The translations under genes were made by a program, and so were the position numbers. A DNA stretch of 64,000 nucleotides, taken from positions 1 through 64,000 of the forward strand of contig JASANC010004944.1 in assembly GCA_030248135.1 (NCBI GenBank). The letters run 5' to 3'. The first letter of the stretch is position 1, and the number at the start of each line of letters is the position of its first letter. Below, piece after piece: positions 22,389-35,100 of this stretch. The notes under the pieces were generated by a model. That model saw only the letters and a list, made by a program, of their open reading frames with translations. It did not search any database and was not told the origin of the DNA. The stretch comes from Theristus sp. LFF4_11. Lineage: Eukaryota > Nematoda > Chromadorea > Monhysterida > Xyalidae.

Positions 22389-24396
22389 TCAGCGTCCGGT
22401 CGAGCCAAACCCGCCGTGGCCTCGTTTCGTCTCATCCAGCGTCTCCAATTGCTGCAGTTCAGGCAGTGTGATCCGTTCGCAGACGAGCTGCGCGATGCGG
22501 TCGCCTTTGTTCACCTGGAATTGTGGAAACGCAAAAAACGTGTTTTGCAGGAAGGTCTGAAACGCTGGGAGAGAAAAACCATGACAACATGACAACAGGA
22601 TGCTCGAAACAGGATCCGGCGAGCAATCACTTTGTTGTCTTAATCTTAACTTAGCTCAACTCTAATAGCTATGGACTTCATCACATTCAGAGGTTCACCA
22701 CTGCTTTCATTATCAACTGGATTCACCTTTGACATTAACCGCCTCATGGAACACAACGGGTTGTATGTGTGTGTGTGTGTGTGTGTGGGCACATTTTTCA
22801 GCAGAGTGACTGAGTGGAGCAGAACGAACTCCGCTCAACCAATCAACCAAGTTCCAAGGTCGGCTGAGTGGCTGAGTGGATAGCACTTGGGACTTCCAAT
22901 CGGAAGGCCCGGGTTCGAATCCGCTCGTGACCACTCGGCTGCCCCGGGTTGCGTGGGGCTTAATGGTTCGGCAGCATAAACGTCGGCTTTCTTGATTCAC
23001 AAGATTGCTGTTCCGGTGGCGAGGAACTTAATGACATCGCGCCCATGCATACCAGCGCAGCTTGCCCAACGCTCACTTCTATAGAAGAAAAACTGCTTCC
23101 AACGTCGCAGCCCATGTGGTGGACAATAAAAAATTGCGACACTGCCTTTCCCTGGGCGTTGGGTAAGGATAAAAAGGGGGCAACAAACAACAACAACAAC
23201 CAAGTTCCAAGTTGTGGGATGGTTCTCTGCATTTCGGCCTGGGGCCTGGCCAACATCATATGCAGAAGCGGGTGGCCTCATCAGTGATGTGGCCCCTCCA
23301 GACATCACACAAACGCATTTTTTTCACACAAAACCAAACGAGCCGACATTGATTCGACCTTGAAATCGGCGTCACCAAAGTTGAACAGCACCACCTTGAC
23401 ATTGCCACGGTAGTCGGCGTCCACGACGCCAGCGCCGACGTCGATCGAGTGCTTCGCTGCGAGACCTACGCAAAAAAAACCAACCGAAAAATGCAGAATT
23501 GCGTGTCAGATTCAAGGATCTAAACATCAGCGCACAATGAAAAACTCGCTAATAGACCGGTTGTTGGAATTGGAATAACCATGCTACGAAATGAATGAAA
23601 AACCAGCTATGAGCAGCCGCACTGTGTACTCTGTTCACTCGCAGCAACGAATTCACAACGAAACAAAAAACGCGATAAACTTCGAAAAACCGCAATTCTA
23701 CCAGAACGCGTGCAACTGACAAACGCCAGACCAAAACAAAAACAGAAGAAAGCCGACGTTTCACGCTCACCAGAGCGCGGCGCCACTCGCCCGTAGCAGC
23801 CGTCCGGCACGGCGATCTGAATGTCCGTGTCGCAAATCATTTTGCCTGAAAACAAAAATACGGCGATGTGAACGCGAACTCGTGTTCTCTGGGAGCTCGA
23901 CGAAACATTTAAAAAAAGCAAATCTTGTATTCGCTTTCAAAACGGTTCAGCAAATCATTTGAGTGGGTAAGCATTTAGGTTGTTTTTAGCGGGTGGTTGT
24001 CTAAATTATGAATGATTTGTGAATGAAAGAAAACTACCAATTGATCGACAGCGGGGCAAACACCGGTGCAACCGCCCCGCGGATTTGTGTGTGCACTTTA
24101 CTTCAGAGAAACTCTCGCTGTGCCGAGAGAAGCTGCATTTAACAATGATCGCAAACTGACTGTGCTGGGCCCCCAAGCCAAATCGCCAGAAATCCGGCTC
24201 AACCCCTGGAGCCTGGTGCTGGCTGACCTCTTGCGGGCACCGTGTACTCGTAAGCACTGTACAAATCGTAGCCGGCCGACAACGGCGAGCCGCGCGTCGG
24301 TGCAGTCGCGTTCTCGGACAGTTTCGCCCAGCGAAGCGTCGTCGTCGTCGTCGTCGCGTCGTCGTGCTGTCGCTTCTGTGTGCTCACGCCCGGCAT
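22389..24396 (-). CDS. DUT: Deoxyuridine triphosphatase (dUTPase)
   Basis: Hydrolyses dUTP to dUMP and pyrophosphate, keeping uracil out of DNA and feeding thymidylate synthesis; homotrimer of the nucleus or mitochondria. Exons 24396-24228, 23845-23771, 23465-23359 and 22514-22389 give 158 residues. All five family motifs are present: 1 SAGYDLYSA, 2 PRSG, 3 [16 protein letters not shown] (uracil pocket with the catalytic Asp), 4 GDRIAQLV, 5 [10 protein letters not shown] (the P-loop-like C-terminal arm). The N-terminus has a short Thr run from a CGA/CGT repeat and no clear mitochondrial presequence. Intron 3 holds a SINE and a GT microsatellite. The gene is divergent from the PP1-motif membrane protein at 25847, with a hAT-like element between them. 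Confidence 0.95.
22765..22788. repeat. (GT)n microsatellite
   Basis: About 12 GT units in intron 3 of the dUTPase gene. Confidence 0.85.
22859..23200 (+). mobile_element. tRNA-derived SINE with target duplication
   Basis: The head has a Pol III A box TGGCTGAGTGG (22869-22879) and B box GGTTCGAATCC (22912-22922); a non-tRNA body follows and the tail is (CAA)n (23181-23200). A 14-bp direct repeat AACCAAGTTCCAAG flanks it (22845-22858 and 23198-23211), the second copy overlapping the tail. These are hallmarks of LINE-mobilised insertion. It lies inside dUTPase intron 3, antisense to the gene. Confidence 0.9.
23212..23315. repeat. Dispersed repeat beside the SINE
   Basis: GGATGGTTCTCTGCATTTC...CATATGCAGAAG...GGTGGCCTCATCAGTGATGT is shared with 58050-58125, next to the first UFL1 exon. 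It lies outside the SINE's target duplication, so it is a separate repeat that was there first. Confidence 0.7.
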
Positions 24397-24713
24397 TTTA
24401 GCGCTCGTTAGCTTGCGGAGTTTTTTTTTCAGGTTCAGCCGTAGGTGCTGGCTGCAGAAAGAACGATGATGACGGAAATTCAGATTTTAACAGTGGCTAC
24501 CGCCAGCCGCTACACATGTCTAGTATCTAGTTAGGAAGGATTCGAAAAAAGTGAAAATGAAAATCGCGATTTTTCCAATTAAGTCGACAAAATAGGTGCA
24601 ACCAAATAAACTGATTTGATTTGAAAAATCACCTCTAAACCAAAAAACTCTCAGCTCCGAGCTCACTCATCCGTCGTCGGAACGGAACACTCGGACCAAG
24701 AGCGGGCTCAAAC

Positions 24714-25283
24714 CAGTACCGTGGGCCCAAAAAAATTTTCGAGGGGGGGGGTATGGTACCGTGGGGGGGGTGCCGACCAAAAAGTGAGGGGGGGGGTCCA
24801 ACCTATGGTAAAGTGGGAACCCCCCCAGGGGGGTCCCATGGGGGGGGGTGCATTTTTTAAAAATTTTCTGTGGGGGGGGTCCACCCCCCCCACCCCCCCC
24901 ATGAAATTTTTTCGCTTAAATTTGAAAGGAAAAACGCTAAATTTTGCTGCTAAATCTTTGAAATTACAATGAAGATGGTCAAGTTATCATATATTCAGCT
25001 TATATTATGGACTTTATAGACAAAAAATCATAATTTTCGAAAAAAAATTTGGGGTGTGCAGAAAATTTTGGGGGGGGGGGGGGGTGTCCGCCAGACAAAA
25101 TTTCATGGGGGGGTGGGGGGGGGGGTGTCGGCCAAATTTTCGAGGGGGGGGGGTACGATGGGGGGGGTGCCCGGTTTTAGAGGGGGGGGGTGGCACGGTG
25201 CCCCCCCCACCCCCCCACCCGACGGTCTCGGGTGCTCTGGGGGGGGGGTGTACCCCCCCCACCCCCCCCCGCCCCCGGTACTG
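24714..25283. mobile_element. hAT-like non-autonomous element with G/C runs, copy A
   Basis: The ends CAGTACCG and CGGTACTG are flanked by a perfect 8-bp target duplication GCTCAAAC (24706-24713 and 25284-25291). Both flanks inside the element consist of runs of 7-14 G or C. The AT-rich core (about 24900-25060) matches the core of copy B (44647-45447) in reverse orientation. No transposase. Confidence 0.9.
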
Positions 25284-25846
25284 GCTCAAACTCAATCAAA
25301 CCGAACCGAATAACATTTGAACTTATCACTTTTTCCCGCGCTGCACATATTTCCACATTTACCACACGGTGTGACTTGCGTCATGTGGCAGAATAAAACG
25401 AGCAAGTTCATTCATACACTTTCGCTTCAACAATGCTGAAAAACACCCGAAAGAAAGATTATATTACCATCGTGTCGGTTTGCAATCCCTTCTTTTTTCC
25501 TGATTCTGATTTCAAGCATGATACATGTTTGTCCACTGTAATTTTACTCTGGTTTTATTTCCTGCTGCCAAGCCAGCTGTAGCTATCATCGAGAAAAGAA
25601 AACGAATGCGCTTCGTGCAACGAATGACAAAATCCCTTTTTAAACGCACAATTTTCAGCAGTACTGTTCTCCGTTCGATAGTGTTCGCGCTCTTTTTCAC
25701 TTTCTTCTCCAGTTCGGTTCGAGAAAGCGGTATAATTGCGTTATTTTCGAACGAAAAATTCGTAATTGTATTTTTCAATTTTGCAACGGGGCTGAAATAC
25801 AACACCACACACACCGAATAACAACAACCGCACGGTCGTCATCATC

Positions 25847-28039
25847 ATGCGCCACCGGACTAATGGAACAAAATGTCGCGCTTGTTATCGTCGACTGAAG
25901 CGTCTGGGTTTGCTGTTGTATTGCTTGTTTTTATCAACTACTGCGGTGCATTGCGGCGAATCAAGGTGGCTTCGCGAAGCGACACAAAACGAGCGGCAAC
26001 ATCAGACATCGGTTGAATCGGTGCATGACGACGACGACAACAACAACAACAACAACGACAACATCACTGTCGAGTACGACTCAAACCCGACCGGTGGCGA
26101 GCTACAGCCAGAGCCAGTCAATGACGGACAACAACAACACGAAATAATGCCAGGTCAGAGAGAAATCGAGACAATCAGGTTTCGTTCCAAATCGCTTTGC
26201 TTATGACCATATGTTCTGATGTCATCTCCGCGAGAAACATGACGGTCCGCTAAACTGCGGTGATCACGGCGATAAATAAACGACAATCGTTCCGTGACCA
26301 ACCAAAAAGACTCGCGACGGTGAGGTTGTGCAAAAAAACCAAGAAGACCCAAGAATTGTCGGAATAGTTCGCACGGCGTGATGTTTTGAAACTTTAGAAA
26401 TAAGATCACACAGCACGCCCTTGTTGGTTGTCTCGTTTTTCAGACGAGGAAACTCAAATCCGCGATTTCATCCGCAACGAAATGCGCCAGCACGAACGTG
26501 TCGACTATGTGCTGCTGGCGTGCCTTGGCGCGGCCGTCATTTGCATTGCGCTCGCCGTTGCCTGCATCATAAACTCTGTGGTTGGATAACAAAAAAGTTG
26601 ATTACAAAACATAACAGTCAACAGACGGTTGAGCGAATAATGTAGCCGATAATATTTTTTTTCCCGAGCAGACAGTAGCTCAGTTTGTTGAGATGGTCTC
26701 ATAGTTCATCAGTACTTTTGTTACTTTGCTCTATATAGCACACCGACTTGTCGAGACGAAACACGCCAACACACGCGAAAACACTGAAACTCTACTTGAC
26801 TTGGACCGATTTGCGCAACAGCCTGGTGTTTTCATCGGCGTACAAAAAACGCCAGCTGGTGCCAGTAGTAATGGCAAGGGCGCCATGATAACACCAGTAG
26901 TTAGCATTAAATAAAGTTTTTCTAACGCCAGTGAAAACACCTGGCTGTGTACAGTGATGTATGACATAGTTTTTCAAACGTGTCCCACTTGAAATGACGT
27001 CATGTGCCGCAAAACATGCGCTTGTCGTTCACAGCAAATCAGACTTTCCGTTTAGCCAATTTCTTCCTGTGAACAAATGGTGAGTGAATGTCGAATCAGT
27101 CACATCAAACTGAAATTTTAGGGCCTGTACTTTGACAAACGGGCGTTTTTGAAGCAAATGACGTGATTTCAGTGGTGGGACACGTTTAAAAAATAAGTCA
27201 CACCTAACGAACGTCGTCATATAAAATACTTTCAGCGAAAACTGCAACGCTCCGCTAGTTTCGAGCGCGCGAAGTCGTACGACACAAAACGAAATCGACA
27301 GACGCCACTGCCGCCGGCACCAACAAGGGGCATACTGAAGAAGCATCACGTCGCTGGCGCTGCACAACAGCAACGATCACAACGACAACAATCGCCGAGA
27401 TCGTTGGACACGCTTGAACACGGCGACGATGACGCTGTTGAAAGCACAAAAATCAGTGAACAACAAGCGCTCGCGATCAATGACGCCGGCGACGTCGGGA
27501 ACGTGAGACCCGCAGACGATAGCGGATCGGTGGACGATTATGAGGGTGGGTGCGACGTTGATAGGATGCTTGATGTACACTGTACAGTCGAACTCTAAAT
27601 TATGGGGAATCAATCAACTGATTGGTTGGGATTTCACAAGTTCACACGCTGATGATTTGGTCGATCTCATCTGCTGTCTGCTCACCGCGTATCCAAGACC
27701 GATCACTGTTGCTCTATAATCAATTTTTCAGACAGAGAAATCGACGTTGGGAGGAATAGCGGCAGTGATTCGTCCGTGGTCACTCGTATCACGTCGGTCG
27801 AAATCGCTGACGGACAGACGTCGATGACGCGCAGTCCGTGCAGATACGGCGGTTTACAGGTGCGGTGCACAAAAAACACATCACTCACACACACAGACAC
27901 CCTGAGAAAGATACAAGTGTTTCGCCAGGTTTCGTTTGTCGACGACCCGCGAACATTGGTGATGGATGGCTACCAACCGAGGACAAACTGGCACGACCCA
28001 CGTATTGTGGTCACTGCCTGCGATGAGCAATTGTTATGA
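25847..28039 (+). CDS. Type I membrane protein with SILK- and RVxF-like PP1 docking motifs
   Basis: Five exons with consistent phases: 25847-26153, 26444-26577, 27236-27545, 27732-27859 and 27929-28039; 329 residues; an AATAAA signal follows near 28050. In order: N-terminal signal or anchor (RLGLLLYCLFLSTTAV), an acidic Asp/Asn-rich ectodomain (DDDDNNNNNN) of about 100 residues, one membrane helix (VDYVLLACLGAAVICIALAV), then a basic and later acidic cytoplasmic tail. The tail holds RGILKK, which fits the SILK consensus [GS]IL[RK], and further on LQVSFVDD, which resembles RVxF docking sites. That order (SILK before RVxF) is the usual one in regulators of protein phosphatase 1. If the exon-2 donor is not used, a stop follows just after the helix, giving a 150-residue form without the tail. 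The family is not recognised; PP1 binding is inferred. Confidence 0.65.
26818..26948. repeat. Short MITE with 17-bp inverted ends
   Basis: Ends ACAGCCTGGTGTTTTCA and TGAAAACACCTGGCTGT surround words related to the 20-bp minisatellite (TAGCATTAAATAA, AACGCCAG). It lies in an intron of the membrane-protein gene. Confidence 0.8.
26968..27196. repeat. MITE, family F4
   Basis: Second F4 copy, with outer ends AAACGTGTCCCACTT and GTGGGACACGTTT; it lies just before exon 3 of the membrane-protein gene. Confidence 0.85.
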
Positions 28040-28579
28040 GATCGTCAAAATAAAGAAACTTTTCTAAACAACGCATTCGTTGACGCAGTTATTTACATGT
28101 GCACATTATTTTAAAAAATACTTTTTTTTTTTTTTCAAATCACCTTTATAAGCCCGGACTTCCTAATCTTCGCTTTATAAGACCTCCTCCCCTTAAGGCA
28201 AAATTTCCCTTTTTTTAATTTTTGATTTAATAATAACGTGTGATGAATACTTTTTCTCTCGACACTGAAGCAGATGTCGCCTTTTGATTGTTTGTGATTC
28301 ATGTATGGACGCCAGTTGTAATCATTATTTGTTTTTTTTGTTCCCAATTTTCGAGTGGTGGGTGACTGATTTGGGATGTGCACTGTTTTTGTTGCTTGTG
28401 ATTCAATACAGTCAAAAGTTGAAAAATAAAAACATACAACTTCCGTCGTTATTATCGCATTTACGACAACTTCAAATAAATTTTTTTAAATTTAAAAAAA
28501 TTATGTCATTCGTTAAACTGAAGCTGATTTAGCAAATTCAAAAACGCTCCACTTGCGAAGGTGGGGTTTTGGGTGGGTA
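28040..28579. other. Intergenic, polyadenylation region then AT-rich DNA
   Basis: An AATAAA sits about 12 bases after the stop of the membrane-protein gene. The rest is AT-rich with no recognised gene. Confidence 0.5.
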
Positions 28580-29619
28580 TTATCTAAAAATGCGGGGAGA
28601 CGCATATAAAAGGAGGAATATGGCCTTGTGTAAGCAGTGAAAGACTTGGCTCGACAACGCTGTTCAAGTCTCTGATGTGGTACACACGGATGGATACAAG
28701 TACATAAGAGTCATATTTTTGCGCCGCGTTTGTTGTTTAAAAGCTTGCTGAAAAGCGTAAAAACTTTGAAGTTATCTAGATATTTTTCAATTGTCCTCTT
28801 CAGTTTAGTCTAAAATCACATCATGTGCAAAATTCTGTACAGCATGGCCGAATAAATGAGGCAGTCCATCAAGGCGGGATTACTCGCTGACTACGAGTTG
28901 TCTTTTACAAAAATGCCAACATAATTTCCAATCATGTGTGCAACGGAGAAAGAATGAACAGAATAATACGGATAATCCATTAGTTTAAAAAACGCGTCAA
29001 ATTTGGCATACAATTTGGTTTCTGAACTTCTTTTTCTTTCATTCAAAATTCGCGCGCTCCTTGCACCCTGAAAAAAGCTGCCATGTTTAATCGGCTATAC
29101 TGTAAATTCTGTGCAAAAATACAGAAACATCAGAGATTGCAAAACATTGCTGCATGTAGCTTTATCGTTGTTGCTAACGTACGCACCGCTGTGCATACAG
29201 CAGCACCAGTGCAAAAAGTGTTGTCTTCCGTTGATTTTCACCCTTTTTACCAAACTCTTGTGACAGGATAAACCGGTGAGTCATTGCCACAGAAGGAGAC
29301 CTTGCGTTCCCAATGCCTCTGCGATACACTTTGTGCAAACCAGTGTCAGCGATCTAAAGTCTGATCGTTATTTTAGTGGTTTTAGAGGTCGCTAAATGCT
29401 AGAAAAAAGCAAATGTGAAAGTTTCATTTGTCTACAATGTACGAGGGTTGCTACTTGCAACCGAAATAAAGAATAAACGGCGCAAAAATATGACTCTTAT
29501 GTACTTGTATCCGTGTGTACCACATCAGAGACTTGAACAGCGTTGTCGAGCCAAGTCTTTCACTGCTTACACAAGGCCATATTCCTCATTTTATATGCGT
29601 CTCCCGCATTTTTAGATAA
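28580..29619. mobile_element. Foldback unit of the composite repeat, copy 2
   Basis: Near-identical to 11473-12513: same inverted arms with TATAAAAG pointing inward, same inside, nearly the same length. The differences are mainly single bases and short indels. Confidence 0.9.
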
Positions 29620-29699
29620 TATTCTGACTTTTACATAAGCCCCAAATGTCGGACCAAAATCACAATACGTTGGTTGCACATTCTTCTAAACCCCGGACA

Positions 29700-31303
29700 A
29701 CTCAGGTTTTTCATTTTTCGTTTTTTAGGCCAATTTCGTCTATGCTATTTCTACGGCCCAAAATCGTCACGATTCAGTACCTAGAATTGCTCACATAAGA
29801 AAACTGACCCAAAAGCCGTGATCGGCGCAATGAATTACCATGGAAAACACCGATTTCTTGTTTTTTATTTCTGGACCGGTTTCACTAAATTCCACGGCCG
29901 ATTCGCCCGAAATCGTCACTATTCGGTATCTAGAGTTGCTCACATAAAAAAAAACTAACACAAAATCCGTGATCAGTGTATTTAATTACCATGGAAAACA
30001 CCGTTTTTTTGTTTTTCATTTCTGGACCGATTTCGCCAATTTCCACGGCCGATTCGCCCGAAATCGTCACGATTCAATACCTAGAGTTGCTCACATAAAA
30101 AACTAACCCAAAATCCGTGATCAGTGCATTGAATTACCATGGAAAACGCCGTTTTCTTGTTTTTCATTTCTGGACCGATTTCGCTAAAGTCCACGGCCGA
30201 TTCGCCCGAAATCGTCACGATTCGGTATCTAGAGTTGCTCACATAAAAAAACTAACACAAAATCCGTGATCAGCGCATTGAATTACCCTGGAAAACACCC
30301 TTTTCTTATTTTTCGTTTCTGGACCGATTTAGCCAATTTCCACTGCCGATTCGCCCGAAATCGTCACGATTCAGCACCTAGAGTTGCTCACGTAAGAAAA
30401 CTAACCCAATATCCGTGATCAGTGCATTGAATTACCATGGAAAACACCCTTTTCTTGTTTTTCGTTTCTGGACCGATTTCGCCGATTTCCACGGCCGATT
30501 CGCCCGACATCGTCACGATTCAGCATCTAGAGTTGCTTGCATAAAAAACTAACCCAAAATTCGTGATCAGCGCATTGAATTACCCTGGAAAACACCCTTT
30601 TCTTGTTTTTCGTTTCTGGACCGATTTCGCCAATTTCGACGGCCGATTCGCCCGAAATCGTCACGATTCAGTATCTAGAGTTGCTCACGTAAGAAAACTA
30701 ACCCAAAATCCGTGATCAGCGCATTGAATTACCATGTAAAACACCCTTTTCTTGTTTTTCGTTTCTGGACCGATTTCGCCGATTTCCACGGCCGATTCGC
30801 CCGACATCGTCACGATTCAGCATCTAGAGTTGCTTGCATAAAAAACTAACCCAAAATCCGTGATCAGTGCATTGAATTACCATGGAAAACGCCGTTTTCT
30901 TGTTTTTCATTTCTGGACCGATTTCGCCAATTTCCACGGCCGATTCGCCCGAAATCGTCACGATTCAATACCTAGAGTTGCTCACATAAAAAACTAACCC
31001 AAAATCCGTGATCAGTGCATTGAATTACCATGGAAAACGCCGTTTTCTTGTTTTTCATTTCTGGACCGATTTCGCTAAAGTCACGATTCAATACCTAGAG
31101 TTGCTCACATAAGAAAACTAACCCAAAATCCGTGATCAGCGCATTGAATTACACTGGAAAATATAGTTTTCTTGTTTTCCATTTCTGGACCGATTTCGCC
31201 GATTTCCACGGCCGATTCGCCGGAAACCGTCACCATTCAGCATCTAGAGTTGCTCACGTAAGAAAACTAACCCAAAATCCGTGATCAGCGCATTGAATTA
31301 CTA
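29700..31303. repeat. About 150-bp tandem satellite, array 2
   Basis: About 11 units of the same satellite as 12590-14525. One unit near 31075 is truncated. A unit starting near 30900 nearly repeats the one starting near 30030, which suggests internal duplication of a block of units. Confidence 0.95.
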
Positions 31304-31987
31304 CGGACTAGACTTGTTTCCTATTATTTTTCGTAGCTCCGGCAAAATTTGTAAGAGTGAAAAACTGATACTCAGTTTGATACTCAAAAATGCACAATTT
31401 TGACTCAAAAAAATGCCCGGGCAAAAAAATAAATTAAATTTTCAGAAAACACGGATGAAATTACCCTAGGAAATATTTTTGTTCAACTGTGAAAGTGTCC
31501 CAGCTAAAAATTGAAAGGGCGAACACTTAAAACCAGGTGAAAACCCTCCGAACTTTTAAAAATGCCCAATTTTTTACCCATAAACAGGGTCTGGGTAAAA
31601 AATTAATCCAATTTTCAAAATCTCCGTATGGAATTACCCCAGGTAACATTTTTGTTCGACTGTGAAAGTGTCGCAGGTAAAAATTGAAAGGGCGCACACA
31701 TGTTGATTACATATCTGAAAAAAAAATACAAAGGGAAATAAGTAACACTGTTTTCAGAATAGGTTTTTCGTGTCTACAGCGTATGAAAAGTAGTCGGATA
31801 AAAATTTTTTCGCGGCTCCAAGCACAACTTTGGGTGTTCGTTTCGTGTGCACAGAACCAAGTTTGTGGCTTATACTATGCTCGCTGGACGCAGCGAGCAA
31901 ATTTGAAAAAAGCGCGCGAGGGGATAACGGCTCATATTATGCGTGATGCGCTGTCCGCTCGCTGGCGCTCGCTCGCGCATCCGCATG
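31304..31987. mobile_element. 3' block and terminal hairpin of the composite repeat, copy 2
   Basis: Same order as 14526-15226, ending in the same hairpin (31939-31986). Right after it, sequence related to the foldback inside resumes (GCGCGCTCCTTGCACCCTGA at about 32099), so a further fragment is joined here. Confidence 0.85.
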
Positions 31988-32184
31988 ATCATGTGTGCGA
32001 AGCAGAAAAAAATGAACAGAATAGCACGAAGAATCCATTAGTCTAAAAAAACCCGTCAAATTTGTTTATGGAACGTCGTTTTTCCTTCATTCAAATTTCG
32101 CGCGCTCCTTGCACCCTGAAAAAAGCTGCCGTGGTTACTCGGCCATTCCGTATTTACGTCAACAGAAACTACCAGGGCAAGTAG

Positions 32185-35100
32185 TCAATGACACAATGGT
32201 AGTCCATGTCGACAAACACCACCAGGGCAGGTCGGTAGTCTATGTGGTGACACCAATTCGCCCGACGTATCTGGCGAAGGCGACGGTGCACTGTACGAGA
32301 GTAGTCGCACATTGGCGTAGTTGGCGTAATTGCTGTGCATCACCGCCGCCGCAAGGAGCGAGCGAATCTGCTCGTTACGACGACGCGTCGGCTCGTACGT
32401 GAACATCGCAACAGCCGACACGACGAAGCCGGCAATCAGCGCGAAAAACACGCCCGCTAGCGAATACATGGACAGTGGCGCCCAGTGCATCTGCTCGGCG
32501 TCGCCGTCGCCGGATGGGGGAAATGGAACTGATGGTCGATTTCAATGGAAAAAAAACGCGAAAGCAGCACTGTCTGAATAAAAAACGACCAGTAAATGTT
32601 GCTGTTTTCTTTTCAGTTTTTTTTTGAAGAAAAATGCGAATCGTTCAGAAACCAAACGAGGCCAGATGTCTCTGCTTCTCGCTGGGCTTTTTGTGTCCTC
32701 TGTCCAAGTGCGGACAGTCATTGTCATATTTCTGCAAAAGTTCGCTGGATTTCTATTGAAATCGACCCGTTTGATGCATCAGAAGCGCTGTGACACGGTA
32801 GTCGCTTTGCGCTGCGGTCGGCGCTCTCATGCAAACGCCGATTTCTTGACAGAATTTCAGTTGCTCTTGCCTAAAGAAGCGTGATTTGTTCCCGAAAAAT
32901 CAATACCCACGGGGAATAAATACATTTTGTTTGTTGTTAAAAAAACAAAAACATAATTCCAAATTCGACCCCACGGGAGAGACCTGCGATTCAATCAGCG
33001 CTTGGTTCAATCGTTCCAACCACGGACTGTCCGGTCGAAATATGAAACTCGCGAATCGACGTGTTCCCGTGGAAGGCATTGCGTGCACCGTTGTCAGATC
33101 ACAGTAATTCTGCAAAAAAAACAAAAAAAACACATGAGATGGAGTGGAACACGGTTGTTTTTTTTCGATGTTCTTATTCTGCAGTTCGAGCGCGTCTCAC
33201 GTGCATGAACCATTGCGCGTCGGCTGCGTCCATCGCGGCCACGTAGGCGCCCGTACGGACCAACTCCATCTGGCGTGATTTGTCCAACTCGATGACAATC
33301 TCAAAGAAGCACGATAAAACCGTTTTCGTTTGCGCTCTTAAGAATGTGAGAGATTCTAGAGCCGAGCACACGGCTTTGCCATGGAAAATCGCCCCAGTTA
33401 AGATAAACGGCTGTTAAGGGGCATTCATGAAGCAGTATTTAGTGACCGCGTAACGTCTATGTTTTAACACAGTTACAGGCTTCATGAATGGCCGCTTTAC
33501 ATGAATGTTGCAGAAATCGTCCATCACCTGACTTTTCGGCACATTTTGTCGTATGTACGAGAAGAATTTCGTCTCGGAGTACCGGATCTCCTGCGCGTAC
33601 CAGTTGCCGCTTTCAGGGAGCAACAGACGAAGCTTCTTCTCCACCAGCAACTCGATGACGTCCGACGGTGATTCGTAGGGAGCAAGTCGAGGTGGGTGCA
33701 GCAACGACGTCGAGAGGGTGCCCTGGTCGGGAGAAAGGGCAAATAGTGCAACAAGTCAGCAAAAAGCTGCAGCGGAAGCTTGAAAGCAGAAAGCGCTACA
33801 ATATGAACTCATGTGGATGGTACCTTATGGTTTCCAGAACCGCTGCGAGAAAAAAATAAATAAAAATAAAAAATAAAAAAAACGATGTGTAATTCCGAGT
33901 TATCTGTTGTTTTTTAGTGCTGACGAGCACCAAAGATCTTTGTCTATCTTTGTTATCTTTGTCCTAGAGCAAACAAAAACCACACGAGTCACCTGAAACA
34001 AGTTCAAAACAACCGCCGCCACCAGACCCAGCCAGGTGTACAACAAATGCACGCTGGTGAACGCGGTCGGATCGTGGTGCCCGGACGAGGCGCGTCTGCG
34101 ATCGGCGGCCGGCTGGTTGATGAAGATGCGAAAGGCGCTCCAAACGACACGACTCTGGGACGTCAGCAGCAGACGTTCTTGACCAGACCCGTGCGAATTT
34201 GCGGGGTAACTCGGTGCCGGGCCCGCAAGCTGTTGTGTCGGGCCCGCAATAGCGAGTTAGCTATTGCAGCCCGCAAGCATGGGGCACTTGGTGCAACGCT
34301 TTTTGGGCCCTCAAGAGGGACCACATTTCAGAGGCGGGTCGGTGCCCCGGGCCCTACAAACTGGTGTTCCTCAGTCCGAGAATCTCCTTGCGGGCCGGGC
34401 ACCGAGAGGTACAGCCCCGTGGTGGTTCGCACGGGTTTTCTTTTCTTGACCAGTGCAACGATTCGCTGTCGCGGATGATTGCGGACGAAACGACCGACTA
34501 CAATACGAGGCGACCAGTAGACTCGCAGCCACCGACAGTAACGTCAGTCCGATGGCGGCCCAGACGTTCGCGTGGAACACTCGATAGACGATGTTGATCG
34601 AGGCGAAGTACGAGCGAGACGGCTGGCGAACGACGAACACTGGCGAGACCTGTGTTGTGGGGCTGTGTGTCTGTCCGACTTGGACGGTATACCGGGTGTT
34701 TATTGAAACCTGTCACCTGTTCCTTCGCAGAATACAGAGTGTGAGAACCGTTGAATTACAAATGCGAAGGACGGATGCGTCGGAGTTGGTTGATTGAAAT
34801 CACAGTGAATTTTTTCAATAAGTTTTCAGTGAATAACGACTTGCATCTTTGTTTCTGACGGCACTGAATAGCGTTAAAAAACACTTGAAACGTTTCGTGA
34901 AACGTTGCCTATTGTCATCTTCAGTACTGTGTGGCTGCAAATCAATCGAAGCACTTGTTTTATTAAAGTGCTTTGAATCATTTGTACCTCTTGAACCGGA
35001 TACGTGAACTGCAGCTGCTCCATGCGCATCGGCGTCCAAACGAACATTCCAACGGTCGTGTCGACGCTGCCATTCAGCAGAGCACCAACGATGCCCGTCC

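Noticed and set aside
22859..22935. Functional tRNA gene (Gly-TCC-like) at the SINE head
   Set aside because: The A and B boxes are good but the anticodon and acceptor arms do not pair; the (CAA)n tail and target duplication show a SINE.
24721..25396. Gly- and Pro-rich frames over the G/C runs
   Set aside because: Homopolymer G and C runs read as Gly and Pro; the region is a transposon with clear ends and target duplication.
29700..31303. CRISPR-like array suspicion for the 150-bp repeats
   Set aside because: Units are contiguous with no unique spacers, and the DNA is eukaryotic; it is a satellite.
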